DNA of 64,000 nt, taken from Actinernus sp. WN-2022 (Eukaryota; Cnidaria; Anthozoa; Actiniaria; Actinernidae). Under the pieces are notes generated by a model. The model had not been told where the DNA came from. It saw only the letters and a program-made list of their open reading frames with translations, and searched no databases. The position numbers were made by a program, and so were the translations under genes. How positions within the stretch are numbered: position 1 is the stretch's first letter; each line of letters opens with the position of its first letter. Of this stretch, positions 1 through 11,442 are shown piece by piece. The DNA lies in contig JAOWCC010001634.1 of the NCBI GenBank assembly GCA_030867875.1, positions 140,202,365 to 140,266,364 on the forward strand. Direction: 5' to 3'.

Positions 1-1990
1 GTGGATATCCTGAAGGGAGGGGGGGCAGCCGGTTAAAAAACACGAAATCCAAGGGGGTTCAGCAATATCCGGAGGGCCTAGCTTCCATGCTCTTTTCCAA
101 GGGGGGACTAAATATGACAGTATCCAAGAAGGTACATGTATTCCCACCAATCTATCACAGGGGCCCCAGAAGTGAACCCCTCAATAAGGGGGGAGCAGAT
201 TTTAAATGGAATGGCCCAATTAAAGTTGCGATTATATGTATTTATGACAATCTTATGAAGTTTTGCTTCAAGTATGAGCGTTTATGAACTCCAACAAAAC
301 AATATTCTTTTTTTGAAGAAGTTTGGCAGCAAGTATAAGCATTTATGAAGTCGGACAAAAGATTTTCTAATTATGTTTTGTATTTTTCAAAAAAAGTTTT
401 TTTCCTAAACTTGGGATGCGGCTTATCTACGGGTGCTGCTTATACACTTGTCTTTACAGTAAATCATTTTTATATAAAAAAACAGTTCAAAGGTTTCCAT
501 AAGTCTGTAGTTTAAAGTTGTTAAAAGAATAATAATTGTTTTTTAATGAATAAGAAAATCAAGCTAGACCAAGGATATTTATTCAGTCATGTAGATGTTG
601 TTGTGTACTTACAATAGTAACACAGCTATTTGATATTTATGTTCTTACATTTCATAGTCATGACATGCTCTTATTTAGTTAATTATGATCAACATACTGT
701 ATATAATAATAGTGCATATATTGCACTATCCATACGGTGCACACTGCACCCAGAATGTATGGGTGCTGAAGAATTACATCATATGGCCTACATGTAGGTA
801 TGTGGTAAATGAATTGAACCTATGAGAAAAACCTAACCTTTTAAACAGATCGAGGTATAATTAGTGATGATGTGGGTGGGAAATACCGTATAATTGACTT
901 CACATGCACATCATACAACTTTACCATAGTCTGGTGTAATGTATTATTGTTTTGTTATTTTCTCAAATTTGTATTATGTTCTCCTTTACAGATTACTCAA
1001 ATCCAAATCAAGACTGTGTATAAAACAGCTTGAGTCTTCACTGCAAGAGATAATGACATACTATAGTATGAAAACTTCAAGGAAATACATGTAACAGAAT
1101 AGATACGCCTACCCACACATTGATCAAATATGGTGTGTCAAGAAGCAGATTACATGCAACTTTGTTATTGAGCTGGACTGAAATCTTCATTGAGGTTACA
1201 TGTATTAATTAACAGAAAAGATCACAATATGTCATAACGAACTCTGAATACAAGAAGTGTCTGCTGCTTATGACCTACTAACCAGGAATGGAGTTATGGG
1301 CTATCAACAATGATCCACTTGAAAAGAAAAGACAATTCATGATCTACTTGGACTAACTTAATTGCCACATGCATGGATTTCAACTACAATGTGCGGTACA
1401 AAGTTAATACAAGAACACATGGAATAGACTAAACTCTCACTGCCAAATAAAGAAAAGAAATGTGACATGCAATCACACTTAGCTATTGCCCAAATGAGTG
1501 TGAATGTGCCAGATAACGTTGTTATTGCTCTGTATTGAAAAATGTTTCAATAAGATCTGATAATGCAACACTTGAAGAGCTCACTTTAGCTTAACAACTG
1601 CCCCACTTGGACATTTCAATGTACCTCTAATTTGTGAATCAAAAGTAACAGTTTGTTTACTTTTCATATTTTACGAATAAAAGAATAGCAACTATACTTG
1701 TTTAATAAATTTTATGTAAAACTATATACATTTTAAATGCCTATAATTCCTGAATTGTTTAAGCTATTATATGGGACCTGAAATTTGCAAAAGTTGCTTT
1801 AACTTTATATTTTCAGTTGGTCATAAAAAGAATGTGAGCAATTAATTACCTGAAGACATGATTACCTGGCAAAAAGGAAAGTGTAAGGAATACCCTGGGA
1901 AATGGTGCGCTGATGTTTCTAGTCATATTATTGTAAAACGTTCACTTCCGGCATTATCAACATATAAATTGGAGTTGGGTAGCTTATTCT
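1..1990. other. Intergenic or 3' flank, no gene recognised
   Basis: I see no exon with convincing splice sites or a recognisable protein here. The sequence is AT-rich with many stops in all frames. Two pieces belong to dispersed repeats: about 246-345 and about 411-450, the latter sharing 'gcggcttatct' with the palindrome at 30211-30312. The unknown minus-strand gene just to the right could continue its 3' exons into this stretch. Confidence 0.5.
246..345 (+). repeat. Dispersed repeat, inverted copy at the other end of the window
   Basis: The segment around 'tgcttcaagtatgagc' followed by 'tatgaactc' recurs in reverse complement at about 63786-63841, with only a few differences over about 50 bases. 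A weaker second copy of the unit ('gcagcaagtataagcattta') lies inside the same 100 bases. No coding content or terminal repeats were found, so the element class is unknown. Confidence 0.55.
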
Positions 1991-1994
1991 TCAA

Positions 1995-2139
1995 GGCCCG
2001 GTTGTTCGAAGCCAGCTAGGTTATATAAGCACTAACCCATGGTTGAATCGCTAACCCCGGATTAAACTGTACAGATTGCAATTACAGGTTTACCGCTAAT
2101 CTAGAGCTAAAGTTAACCTTGCTTCGAACAACCCGACCC
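1995..2139. mobile_element. Short palindromic MITE
   Basis: The left end 'cggttgttcgaag' is matched by the reverse complement 'cttcgaacaacccg' at the right end, about 140 bp apart. The interior is also partly self-complementary. No ORF. A related shorter palindrome lies at 2488-2616. I could not define a target-site duplication, so the superfamily is open. Confidence 0.6.
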
Positions 2140-2487
2140 AGATGTTTATTTGTGACAAGATTTCAAAGAACAGAATTGATGAAATACATCTGAACTATTT
2201 GACAGAATTTACCACAATTGTAAATTCTTTTCAAGTATACTTTTGCAATAACCATGCACTCTATAATGTAACCGCAATAGATACTCCCTTCTTAAAAAGA
2301 TCCAAGTTTCAGCACAAAACAAAAACAAATAATACCTTTATATCGCTTATACTCCACCACGGTGGATAATTACACACAGGAAATCCAACTACAATATTTC
2401 AGACCGCAGGATTCGTAAAACACAAATCGCAAATTAAGAGGAATTATATAAATTCTATGAAACATAACACATCTAACCCAACAGAGC

Positions 2488-2616
2488 TGGGCCGCGCGCA
2501 TTGTTCAAAAGCCAATTAATGTTAATCTTGCATTAACTCTGCACAGACCCTATTGGTTGTCTTGGAAATTAACAAAATGCATTAACACCAATCAGTCTTG
2601 GAACAACCTGGCCCTG
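2488..2616. mobile_element. Palindromic MITE related to the 1995 element
   Basis: The left end 'gggcc..ttgttc' and the right end 'gaacaacctggccc' are inverted repeats about 130 bp apart, and both carry the TTGTTC/GAACAA core of the 1995-2139 element. No coding potential. It sits just past the last proposed exon of the unknown minus-strand gene. Confidence 0.5.
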
Positions 2617-2629
2617 TTGTAATTCATAC

Positions 2630-4600
2630 CTTGGACGGACACCATCAGAAATGTAAAGCATAGTAAAACAATTCTGGCAATGCATAATATCAAATAAAAA
2701 AATGCTTTGCACAACCAAGGGACCAAAGAAAAACGTTAATCTTAAAGGAGGTCATATCTGCCCTTTTACATTTTCAATGATTCAAATCTCATGGACACTA
2801 ATGACAGAAAGGTGCGTCATACGAGGAGACATGCAAAACATCTGCTGGTGTGTGCTCACTTTAGAAGAGTATTTAGGTGCATTGATGTATATATAATGGC
2901 CCGAGTGTAAGCCCAGATGGGCTCTTGTTGATAATACAGAAACCATAATTTTAAATTTGGTAGCAGCATATTTATAGTCTTTTTTCTTACCTTTTTGCAT
3001 ACAGTTTCTCTGTGCTTCTCTAAGAAATAGAAGTCAAGACAACAAATTTTAGTTCTTGTTAAGAAATACATTGTAAACTTGCCTTAGATAAATGCATTGC
3101 TTCAGGCTGGGGTACCCTCCCACTGTGAAGTCTGTTTTTTAGACAGACATACAGATACTGATAGATAGATAGAAAGAAAGATAGATACATTTTTTTGTAG
3201 ATTAGATAGGTAGATACATAGGTAGGTAGATAGATACATACGTAGGTAGATAGATACATAGGTAGGTAGATAGGTAGGTAGGTTAAAGTAGATAGATATA
3301 GATATCTAGATAGATAGATATAGGTAAGTAGATGTAGGTAGGTAGGTAGATACTAATATCAAATTTGAGAACTTAACTAACCTCTAAGTACAGTATCGGA
3401 TCTTTTGGCCTTGTTGTAAATTCCTACGGTTCTCTAAAGGGAAATGTGCAAACAAATTAACATTGAACAGCAGTCCTGTTTACAATGTACAGCTATCTAC
3501 TTCCTCGGATTACTCACAGTGATCCTATGTTTACTGATGATGGCATCATTAGTTCTTCTTGCTCTTGGTGATGTTGCATCTCTAGTTTCCTACAGAAAAA
3601 ATGGCTGCAAGATATGAGTTGTGTTTGCACTTCGTATTCTAGTATTGAGTTTGTATGGCTTAATGATCCACATTTTATTTTGTCAAATATCCCAGTACTT
3701 CGATTCCTTTCAATCAAAATTGTGGATACTAAGTATAGTACCAAAAGTCCGCCATTCCTGTATAAAGGCTTTATACATTGTTTAAAAAATAATCACACAA
3801 ACGAAATATGCTTACTCTATGTCCCATGCCGTCTTTATTCTTTCTATACGTGTGGCTGTGCTGACTTGACTCCCAAGTTGACTTTTCCTCTGATGTATGC
3901 TACAAGTTTTAGTAAAAGGAAAAGGTGTTTTACGAGTGTGTGGCATATAGCAACTGGTATACAAAGTTAATTTATGTATCCGAGCACACGTATATAGTTA
4001 TAAAATGTATCAATCTTAATATTCTCAGCCGTTTTAACTGGAATTTGTAAACAGGAAACCAAAATGATGACGGCTTGATGTTGTACTTTTTTCGGGCTTT
4101 AATATTACATGTACCTTGTGATGTCTTCCACTTTTGTCTTTTTCTCTCCAGTTCTCTCGTATTGGAGACTTATTTTTACCACTTGCGGCCTCGCCCACCG
4201 GTTCTGCTGTTGGTTTATAGTCTTTATTAATGCACTTGTGTTCCTTGACCTTGGACTCTACTTCAATGTACTCGCTGTCAGGGTACAGGTCGCATACATG
4301 TTTCCTAAATATTTCACCCTTTTCTGCCAGTAAAAGGCAAATATAATAGAACGACCGATATTTAAAAAAAAAAAAAAATCCGTAGAAAATACTTATTTTA
4401 GATAGTGGTTACATCATATAAGAAGTTTTAGAAAATGTGAAAAGGATTGCTATGAAGTATGATTAATACTAATAGTAATACAACTTTATAAGTTAAGTTT
4501 ATAATTATAGTGCCATGTCATGTGGCAAGTTGATAGTTCAGTTACAAGTGCAAGTGCATTTTCTCAACTTACTTTTTGAAGAGTTGTGTCGTACCCGCAT
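2630..4600 (-). CDS. Unidentified multi-exon gene, 3' end not resolved
   Basis: I do not recognise the product. Proposed exons in transcript order: 4600-4573, 4323-4115, 3589-3518, 3433-3382, 3019-2991 and, weaker, 2673-2630. Acceptors are typical, donors read GTAAGT, GTACAT, GTGAGT, GTTAGT, GTAAGA and GTATGA, and the phase is continuous across all junctions (1,0,0,1,0,2). The open frame starts MRVRHNSSKKKGEIFRK and runs about 130 residues to the fifth exon. The product is very basic and hydrophilic, rich in Lys, Arg, Ser and Glu, with no membrane segment or signal peptide; a nuclear or low-complexity protein is only a guess. Exon 2 (69 codons) is the longest and most convincing piece. Exons 3-5 encode basic stretches including 'TVGIYNKAKRSD'. 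A terminal exon and poly(A) site were not found. Consistent phases favour a real gene; the last exon is uncertain. Confidence 0.6.
3138..3355. repeat. Tetranucleotide microsatellite (GATA/GGTA)n
   Basis: About 200 bp of imperfect GATA and GGTA repeats with ATACATA interruptions. It lies in the intron between the fourth and fifth proposed exons of the unknown minus-strand gene. The ORF readable through its complement is a by-product of the four-base periodicity. Confidence 0.9.
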
Positions 4601-4870
4601 TGCTGGTTGAACGGCTTTGGGATTCAGTTGCAGTTTTTTCTCGTTTTGTGGTTGTTTAAAGTTAACTTCGATCTATAATAACATCCCATACTCGCCAAAG
4701 TCAACCAACTGAAGTCAACAATAGATTACTGAATTGGAAAACCTTAAAAGTTCGCTCTCCTGCTCCGCAACTCAGTGACTGAGTCAGTGAGTGCATTTGC
4801 AAAGAACGGTTTTGCTTCTTTCGCTTCTTGTGCGTAAAGAAGAGTTTTCAGTTAAACAACAATCAAGAAA
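4601..4870 (-). promoter_or_regulatory. Putative promoter of the unknown minus-strand gene
   Basis: This is the first few hundred bases upstream of the proposed ATG at 4600 (complement). It holds a consensus AP-1 site TGAGTCA at 4780-4786 within a run of overlapping TGACT/AGTCA half-sites. The placement follows from the gene model, which is itself uncertain, and no TATA box was assigned. Confidence 0.35.
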
Positions 4871-5586
4871 ATGTTTTTCTCCAACCCGAGACCGAGCGAG
4901 TGTTTCAAAAGAAATAATTATTTACGGGACGGAGTTCATGTAAATTTCCCGCCACACGTGGTGACACGCGCGCCGCGTCTTTCATATTTTGGCGCCAATA
5001 TTGCGCTTGCGTCAAGACTCGCGCACGTAAAAAAAAAAAAAGTGTTATCATAATTTTACTGCAGCAAAAAAAGTTTCATTTTATATAAAGACATAATTTT
5101 AGTACGGCAGAAAAGGTATTAAGAGTTTTTTTTTTATTGTCGCGTAATCATTTGAAAAAAGCACCAAAAACTGGCCCGCAGGCTTTTCTTTGGAAATTTA
5201 CTCAGCCATTGAACCGCTTTGGATGAACACTCCAATTGAACTTTCACCAAAGCAACAAATTATAACCCATCAATTATTTTCTCTCGCACGATTGGTTTAA
5301 TGCATCACGTGACCCGATATCCGCGAATACACCCCCTGTGAGCGTATTGATAACAATTATTATACATTTTACTCATCTCGATTCTGATTGGCTGAGAACA
5401 CGCAACGAATTCTCCCTTCGGCCTTCGGCTGATAACACAGACCTCTGTCTTGATACTTTTCGCTATCATGCTCAACCTCATCCAATAATTGCTTATTATA
5501 ACCCATGAAATATTTTTTTCTCGCGCGTGATTGTTGAAAGAGTCACGTGACCTGATATTTTCTCTCCGCGAGCGGAAACTATTATA

Positions 5587-5765
5587 CAAATAGACTGTGT
5601 CCGTCGAGGAACTATCGGCTGATAGTTGCCCGCGGAAATTTTATGTTCTTAAAACAAATATAAGCCCGAGAACGCAGTTCGAGGGCTTATATGCTAGTTT
5701 TAAGAACATAAAATTTCCAAGGGAAACTATCAGTCGATAGGTCCGAGACAGACACAGTCTATTTG
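5587..5765. mobile_element. Foldback MITE, family F1, copy 1
   Basis: The ends 'caaatagactgtgt' and 'acacagtctatttg' are inverted repeats, and the arms stay complementary through 'ggaactatcggctgatag' towards a central 'aagcccgagaacg.agttcgagggctt' hairpin. Nearly the whole 179 bp can fold on itself. No coding capacity. Further copies are at 5817-5995 and 6828-6985. Confidence 0.8.
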
Positions 5766-5816
5766 CGTTATTGTTCAACACAAAATTGTCTTTCGTGCTC
5801 AGCGGGCACTATTATA

Positions 5817-5995
5817 CAAATAGACTGTGTCCGTCGAGGAACTATCGGCTGATAGTTGCCCGCGGAAATTTGATGTTCTTAAAACAAATATAAGCCCGAG
5901 AACGAAGTTCGAGGGATTATATGCTAGTTTTAAGAACATCAAATTTCCAAGGGAAACTATCAGCCGATAGTTCCGAGACAAACACAGTCTATTTG
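5817..5995. mobile_element. Foldback MITE, family F1, copy 2
   Basis: This is almost identical to the copy at 5587-5765, about 50 bp away in the same orientation. It keeps the full pair of arms and the central hairpin. The short spacing suggests local duplication or repeated insertion into preferred sites. Confidence 0.8.
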
Positions 5996-5999
5996 TCGT

Positions 6000-6268
6000 T
6001 ATTGTTCATCACAAAATTGTCTTCCGCTCTCAGCGGGCACTATCGCCTGATAGTTTGCCTCCGTGAACGACAACTATCATGTCACGTGATCGCTTTTAGC
6101 CAATGAGCGCGCGCCAAAATTTTGTGGTGAACTATAACGCCTGATAGTTTGCCTCCGCGGATGACAACTATCACGTCACGTGATCGCTTTTGACCAATGA
6201 GCGCGCGCCAAAATTTTGTGGTGAACTATAACAGCCGATAGTTCCTCGACGGACACAGTCTATTTGTA
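6000..6268. repeat. Direct and inverted repeats around 'gcctgatagtttgcctcc'
   Basis: Two near-identical units of about 85 bp lie head to tail at about 6048-6130 and 6130-6225. Each reads 'gcctgatagtttgcctcc', then 'caactatca.gtcacgtgatcgcttt' and 'ccaatgagcgcgcgcc'. They end against a sequence complementary to the F1 foldback terminus ('gacacagtctatttg' near 6255-6268). No coding content. Confidence 0.65.
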
Positions 6269-6296
6269 TATTAATATATATGTAGTTATGATATTG

Positions 6297-6770
6297 AATC
6301 ATGTTTGCCGCGTAGCACTAGTAAGTGTAAAGTGTAAAGATATAAAGTGGTAAGCTGTAGTGCTAAGTGCATGTGCACGCCCTACGAGGGAAAGAGAAAA
6401 AATATCGGACCCAAGTGGGACTCGAACCCAACTTGGGTCAGAGATTTTTTCTCTTTCCCTCGTAGGGCGTGCACACTTAGCACTACAGCTTACCACTTTA
6501 TATCACATTCTTTACACTTACTAGTGCTACGCGGCAAACATGATTCAATATCATAACTACATATACATATATAATCGCCGTGACCCCATAAAACGCACCA
6601 ATACCCACGATTGCTCTCATCTGACTTGATAGCTCAGTTGGTAGAGCGCCAGACATGTAACCTGGAGGTCGTTGGGTTCGAGTCCCACTTGGGTCAGAGA
6701 TTTTTTCTCTTTCCCTCGTAGGGCGTGCACACTTAGCACTACAGCTTACCACTTTATATCTTTACACTTT
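6297..6770. mobile_element. Composite inverted SINE, copy 1
   Basis: From left to right: a reversed half-unit (about 6297-6430), a forward half-unit (about 6430-6560) making a near-perfect palindrome whose centre falls in the tRNA T-arm, a spacer beginning 'atcgccgtgacccc', then a forward unit with a full tRNA-like head at 6623-6696 and the tail 'tctctttccctcgtaggg'. The same three-part arrangement occurs reverse-complemented at 13127-13600, so the composite probably moves as one unit. Pol III promoter boxes are present in the full tRNA head. Confidence 0.75.
6623..6696 (+). pseudogene. tRNA-Thr-like head of a SINE
   Basis: The 74-nt sequence folds as a tRNA: the acceptor GACTTGA pairs with TTGGGTC, the D-arm reads TAGCTCAGTTGGTAGAGC (A box), and the T-arm contains GGTTCGAGTCC (B box). 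The anticodon stem is CCAGA/CCTGG with one mismatch. The loop is CATGTAA, so the anticodon position reads TGT (Thr), but position 33 is A instead of the required U. It is embedded in a SINE and has a reverse-oriented relative at 13238-13311. A working tRNA-Thr is unlikely. Confidence 0.75.
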
Positions 6771-6827
6771 ATTTGTATAATAGTGCCCGCTGAGAGCGGA
6801 AGACAATTTTGTGATGAACAATAACGA

Positions 6828-6985
6828 CAAATAGACTGTGTTTGTCTCGGAACTATCGGCTGATAATTTCCCTTGGAAATTTGATGTTCTTAAAACTAGC
6901 ATATAAGCCCTCGAACTTGTTTTAAGAACATCAAATTTCCGCGGGCAACCATCAGCCGATAGTTCCTCGATGGACAGTCTATTTG
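6828..6985. mobile_element. Foldback MITE, family F1, copy 3
   Basis: It has the same termini and arms as the copies at 5587 and 5817, with a shortened centre: the stretch between 'aagccctcgaact' and 'tgttttaagaac' lacks part of the loop hairpin. It immediately follows the composite SINE. Confidence 0.75.
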
Positions 6986-7064
6986 TATAATACACCCCCT
7001 GTGAGCGTATAAGCGCGCGTCAAAGAAAATATTTGAAGGATGATAACGACAATTACCTACATTG

Positions 7065-7372
7065 TGGCGTCGAAATATGCCCTGATATTTGTCCTTGGAT
7101 ATTATCTGATCCTCGAAGCTCACAGTTTCACTCGAGATTCGCTCTCGGGAACTGTTCTCTTCTCGGATCAGATAATGTCCGCGGACGAAATATCAGGGCA
7201 TATTTTGACGCCACAAATAGGTTATCGTATTTTTAACCTACATTATGGCGTCGAAATATGCCCTGATATTTGTCCTTGGACATTAGCTCACAGTTTCCCT
7301 CGAGTACTAGTGTTCTCTTCTCGGCTCAGATAATGTCCGCGGACGAAATATCAGGTCATATTTCGACATTGT
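7065..7372. mobile_element. Two adjacent palindromic MITEs of one family
   Basis: The first palindrome spans about 7065-7212 and the second about 7245-7372. Each begins 'ggcgtcgaaatatgccctga' and ends with the reverse complement of that arm. Inner arms share 'ttgtccttgga' with 'tccgcggacgaaatatcag'. The second copy has a shorter centre. No coding content. Confidence 0.75.
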
Positions 7373-7472
7373 AAAGCAATTAAATATCAAAATTCGCCGA
7401 ACAGTGTTTTGAAGACTACATGTATTCTATATTCGTTGTTGTGCAAAGTTTCAGGTAACGACTTAAAATGGC

Positions 7473-8300
7473 ACCAGAACGACTTAAGAAACCCTTGCTG
7501 TTGCAACAAGTTGCCGTTAAATTGTTGGCAATATGGTCTAAGTCGAAAATATGTTGAAAACATTGGGAAATGTATTAGTTTTTGAAAAAAATGGACATGA
7601 GTATGAACCATTTACGGCCTGGGCGCCGCCATCTTGGATCTGATGACGTTTTTTGGCGGTCCCTATTGCGCCGTGAAGAGGGGCTGAATGGGGGGGTACC
7701 AATATCAGTTAACAGCTAAATTTTTAGCTATTTATCAGTTATCAGTTAAATTTTGCTGTCATCAGTTAAGTTATTTAAAAAGACTATCCTAACCTGATTT
7801 GAATACATATTTGCTGGTATGAAATGAATAATAACCGCTAATTCAACATCAAACACTACATTTTGTCTATTCAATAGATTTTTCTAGTATCAGATAACTC
7901 TGATGTGTCATGTTTAATATTTGACTATTATCAACTGGATCAAATCTGTCGAAAACCATCCGAAAAGCCAATAATAGCATGTGACGTTGTCATTTTAATA
8001 AAAAATAATGAAATATCAGGTAACAGCTATCTCACAAATATCAGCTAACAGCTAAAAAAAGGTAAAATTCTCAGTTAACAGTAATATTTTTGGCCATTTC
8101 TCAGTTATCAGTTAACCCCATTCAGCCCCTCCGTGAAACGTCATCAGATCCAAGATGGCGGCGCCCATGCTCAAAATGGCTCATACTCGTCCATTTTTTT
8201 CAAAAACTAAAATATATTTTCCATTTTTGTCAACATATTTTCCACCTAGACCATATTGCCAACAATTTAACGGCCACTTGTTACAACAGCCAGGGTTTCC
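7473..8300. repeat. Pair of inverted repeats around an 'atcagttaacagct' repeat core
   Basis: The segment 7473-7690 ('caacaagttgccgttaaatt' to 'atcttggatctgatgacg') is repeated in inverse at about 8105-8300. The 400 bases between carry many short 'tatcagttaacagct' type units. A third copy of the outer sequence stands alone at 38953-39080. This looks like a non-autonomous transposon with arms of about 200 bp; no ORF is seen. Confidence 0.65.
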
Positions 8301-8438
8301 TTTAAATGGAACTGTCCGTCAATGAAATCCGAAGAAACGGCCAGCAAAAAGCTATTCCGGCACCTTCGTGAATGCAGTACGTAGGGATTACCATCTACTG
8401 CATTATATAAAATCAGGCCATTGCTGGAGTACGCTTAA

Positions 8439-8930
8439 TAATAATAATAATAATTAACAATAATAACTTTATTGGTTATCCACGATAGCTTCATTCTGTA
8501 AAAAAGGTTAAAAAACTGGTTTTCAAGTAGGTCGTGCGTTATATAAAAATACATTACTCTAAAATACTATACCCTATCTAAACTAAACCTAAACTAATAA
8601 TCGACTAATAATCTGTATTTATTAACTCTCAGAGTTATCTAACTTATTCCATTATATACAGTAATCGAGGAAGACCGGCTCCTGCCTTCACCGTCTGGAA
8701 GGGAGTTCCACAAAGCTTAAGGAGCTCCGCTGTACCAGATTATGAGTTGAACCTCTGGTTGTATAATTGTCTGTCCGATATTTGACAAAACAAATTTGAT
8801 CAACCGGTGTCATTCCGTTGGTGATTTTATACGAGGATAGATTTAGAACGTACCTTATTTCCTCCAGAGTTTGCCAATTAAGTTTTTTTAGTAGGTATTT
8901 CATCTGAGGGAGTGTCACAGCTTCATCAAT
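8439..8930 (-). pseudogene. 3' fragment of a non-LTR retrotransposon
   Basis: Read on the minus strand, 8918-8690 encodes a C-terminal LINE ORF2 remnant ('LKKLNWQTLEEIRYV', then 'YKITNGMTPVDQI'). After a frameshift the typical 'LWNSLPDG' motif appears. The fragment ends with AATAAAG and an (ATT)n tail at the low-coordinate side (about 8439-8475), the expected 3' end of a CR1/L2-group element. It is 5' truncated and broken. Confidence 0.7.
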
Positions 8931-9179
8931 ATGGGGCAGTCTACCAATATATCTCGAGGAGGAGGACTACAAAATCGAAGTCTCGATATCATCGGCATCG
9001 GCCCCACGAGTTCTTTGTCGCCGCGCTCATTAAGCAGAGATGGGATGAATCAACTTTGGAAGCGTGAACTTAGCAGAATTTCCGCAGATGCGCAACACCC
9101 AAACAATAAATTCATTTCTAAACCCGCTACTAATAGAAAGTCACATGAACTCTTTTATGATATGAACTTCCTCTGCTGA

Positions 9180-10533
9180 CTTTGAATTATTTTAACATTT
9201 GACTTAGTTTTAATATATGGATTCCTTGTTGACTTTTAGTGGTTTTTAATTGTATATATTAAAATGTACTTGTAATTTACTATAATAATGATGTTTGATG
9301 CATATACTGATTGATGCTAATGTTTTATACTCTTGTACATATTTATTTCCAAAAATGGATCAATTAAAGTTACTATTAACATGTATTCGCGTATGCGATC
9401 AAGTCAAATTTAAGGGATGTAGCTGTAGTGTGCATTACGTGATGGGAAGCGTGCAGTCGTGTTTTCAGTTTTCCATACATTTGTCTGTAAAATATTCCGC
9501 GGACTTTAACTCATTAGATTTGGTTCATCTAGCATGCCTTCAAACTTCGATGATGAATCTAAAATATTTCAATGTTCCCCACATTCCATTACATAGTTAC
9601 AGATTGTCTGCTTCAATCATTTTCTTTAAAAAATATTGTGAATTAAATCAGAGTTCTTTTCTATTTTTAAGAGGTTTATTTCTGTTTAACCAATGAGATA
9701 TCATGTTTCAACAATAGAAAAATTAACGCCTTTGTGCATTCCTGGCCGTTGAGTGCTCCTGTTCTTACGCGAACCATTACTTAAAGACACTGATGTTCTA
9801 TTAATTTCCTTTGTTTTGCTTCATGAATTATTCATGAGTTTGATAAGGGATTTTTTAGTCTTCCATTTTCAGCGTTATTCTTGAATAAAAATCGAAAGTT
9901 TCCTCTCTTCTGTGGAGTAGGGTAGGCAGAGAAAACCTTTTCCTGTAATTCGCTGAAAATTGGCCGAACATAGGCACCCTATTTTGTCAAATTTTATTCA
10001 AGATTTCACATTGAAAATGCATGGAGACTAAGAAAATCCAAACAAATTAAGTAATGATTCAGCGAAGAACGAAAGCAAAATACGATAGGCAATGGGCATG
10101 TCCGCACATACGATTTTGCTTGAATATGCCTGAAGTGCTATATGATATACCAGTTTTTACTGTGAAAACTCAAAGCCACCAGCCAATCGGAAAGGGAGAG
10201 TGTAGAAAATTAACACCTTTTTACATTCCTTGCCGTTCAGTGCTTTCGTTCTTATCAGGAAGTGAGACAAAGTAAACTTGGTCCAGGCGTAATATGAACT
10301 GAAAACGTGCAGAAGATCTTGTCAGCCCTGGCTTAAAGGCAGGTACGCGCCTGTTAATGCTATGAAACATATACACAACGAGCGATTTCATGCATTTTAA
10401 TTTGAGAACATTAATACCAAAAGTCAAGAGATATCTTTAGAACAAATGAACCATTTTCTATGTGGGATTAGTGAAATCACATTCATTGCCGCGGAACAAC
10501 AGATCGTGCTCCAGTTCTTATACGAACCATTAC
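9180..10533. other. Intergenic, with dispersed repeat pieces
   Basis: No gene recognised; the 133-codon frame at 9295-9696 has no known features. Two pieces, about 9710-9780 and 10190-10255, share 'gaaaattaac.ccttt..cattcc.tgccgttcagtgct' in the same orientation and match the reverse complement of 12470-12510. The phrase 'cgaaccattacttaaag' occurs twice (about 9770 and 10525). Confidence 0.5.
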
Positions 10534-10537
10534 TTAA

Positions 10538-11442
10538 AGTGCCTATCACCCTTTTGCAATTTTGAGTACTTCTGTGAAGAAAGTTTTGGTTTAAAGTGAA
10601 TACTTTATGTTCTACGCTTGTTTGAAATCGTGTAAATGTGACCTGGGGTAGACGTCATCTCATTAATGCATTATTCTCCACGACGCCTTTTTATCACAAC
10701 AACATCGATGCATAGAAAATATACAGTTTTTGAGTTGTTAGTAAAGAAAAGTCATTTTAGTCAACATGTAAAGTGCCTATGAACAATATTTTTTTTGTTT
10801 TAGATATCAATTCTAAATCAAGTGAATAGTAGAATGGTAAAATATATTTTGCTTTGAATGCTGTGCCGCTGAGTTAAGGAAGTTTTAATATCCAAAATGC
10901 TAATTACATGACGTCAGGGGAGGTATCAATTATTATACAAAATGTTTTGTTACAATTAAACAAATTTTTCAAATTATCAGTGTTTTACCCATGGTTGAAA
11001 TTTGTTTTCCTATATCAGTAGAAACCCATTCACAACCACAAAGTATTGCAGATACCTCCCGACGTCATGTAATTAGCATTCTGGATATTAAAACCTTAAC
11101 TCAGCCGCACAGCATTCAAAGCAAAATATATTTTACCATTCTACTATTCACTTGATTTAGAATTGATATCTAAAATAAAAATGTATTGTTCATAGGCACT
11201 TTAAGTATTTCTTCAAATGATTGAAAAGCCGAATTAATTATGACATCAAGATGACGTCTACCCAGGTTTCGATCCAGGCTTTTACTTACGCGGTCATGGG
11301 TCAGGAAAGGTCACATTTACACGATTTCAAACAAGCGTAGAATATAAAGTATTCCCTTTAAACCAAAACATTATTCACAGAAGTACTCAATTTTTTTCGG
11401 AGGTTCATAAGCTTTCAAAATTGCAAAAGGGTGATAGGCACT
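10538..11442. mobile_element. TTAA-flanked foldback element, Kolobok-type
   Basis: The termini AGTGCCTATCACCC and GGGTGATAGGCACT are perfect inverts and are flanked on both sides by TTAA (10534-10537 and 11443-11446), the target duplication of Kolobok and piggyBac elements. The terminal AGTG matches the decayed Kolobok-type element at 51021-55481. Arms of about 200 bp are well conserved. A second, smaller foldback sits inside at 10772-11200. No ORF. Confidence 0.75.
10772..11200. mobile_element. Nested foldback inside the 10538 element
   Basis: The ends AGTGCCTATGAACA and TGTTCATAGGCACT are inverted repeats sharing the first nine bases (AGTGCCTAT) with the outer element but then diverging. 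The flanks are GTAA on the left and TTAA on the right, a one-base decay of a TTAA duplication. Arms extend about 150 bp each side. Confidence 0.7.

Noticed and set aside
3059..3259. Minus-strand frame rich in Tyr, Leu and Thr
   Set aside because: It reads through the GATA/GGTA microsatellite; the protein periodicity is that of the repeat.
3138..3355. CRISPR-like array
   Set aside because: There are no unique spacers between constant repeats; it is a simple tetranucleotide microsatellite.
9295..9696. 133-codon frame as a gene
   Set aside because: No start context, domain or splice support, in AT-rich DNA; Cys- and Phe-rich composition looks random.
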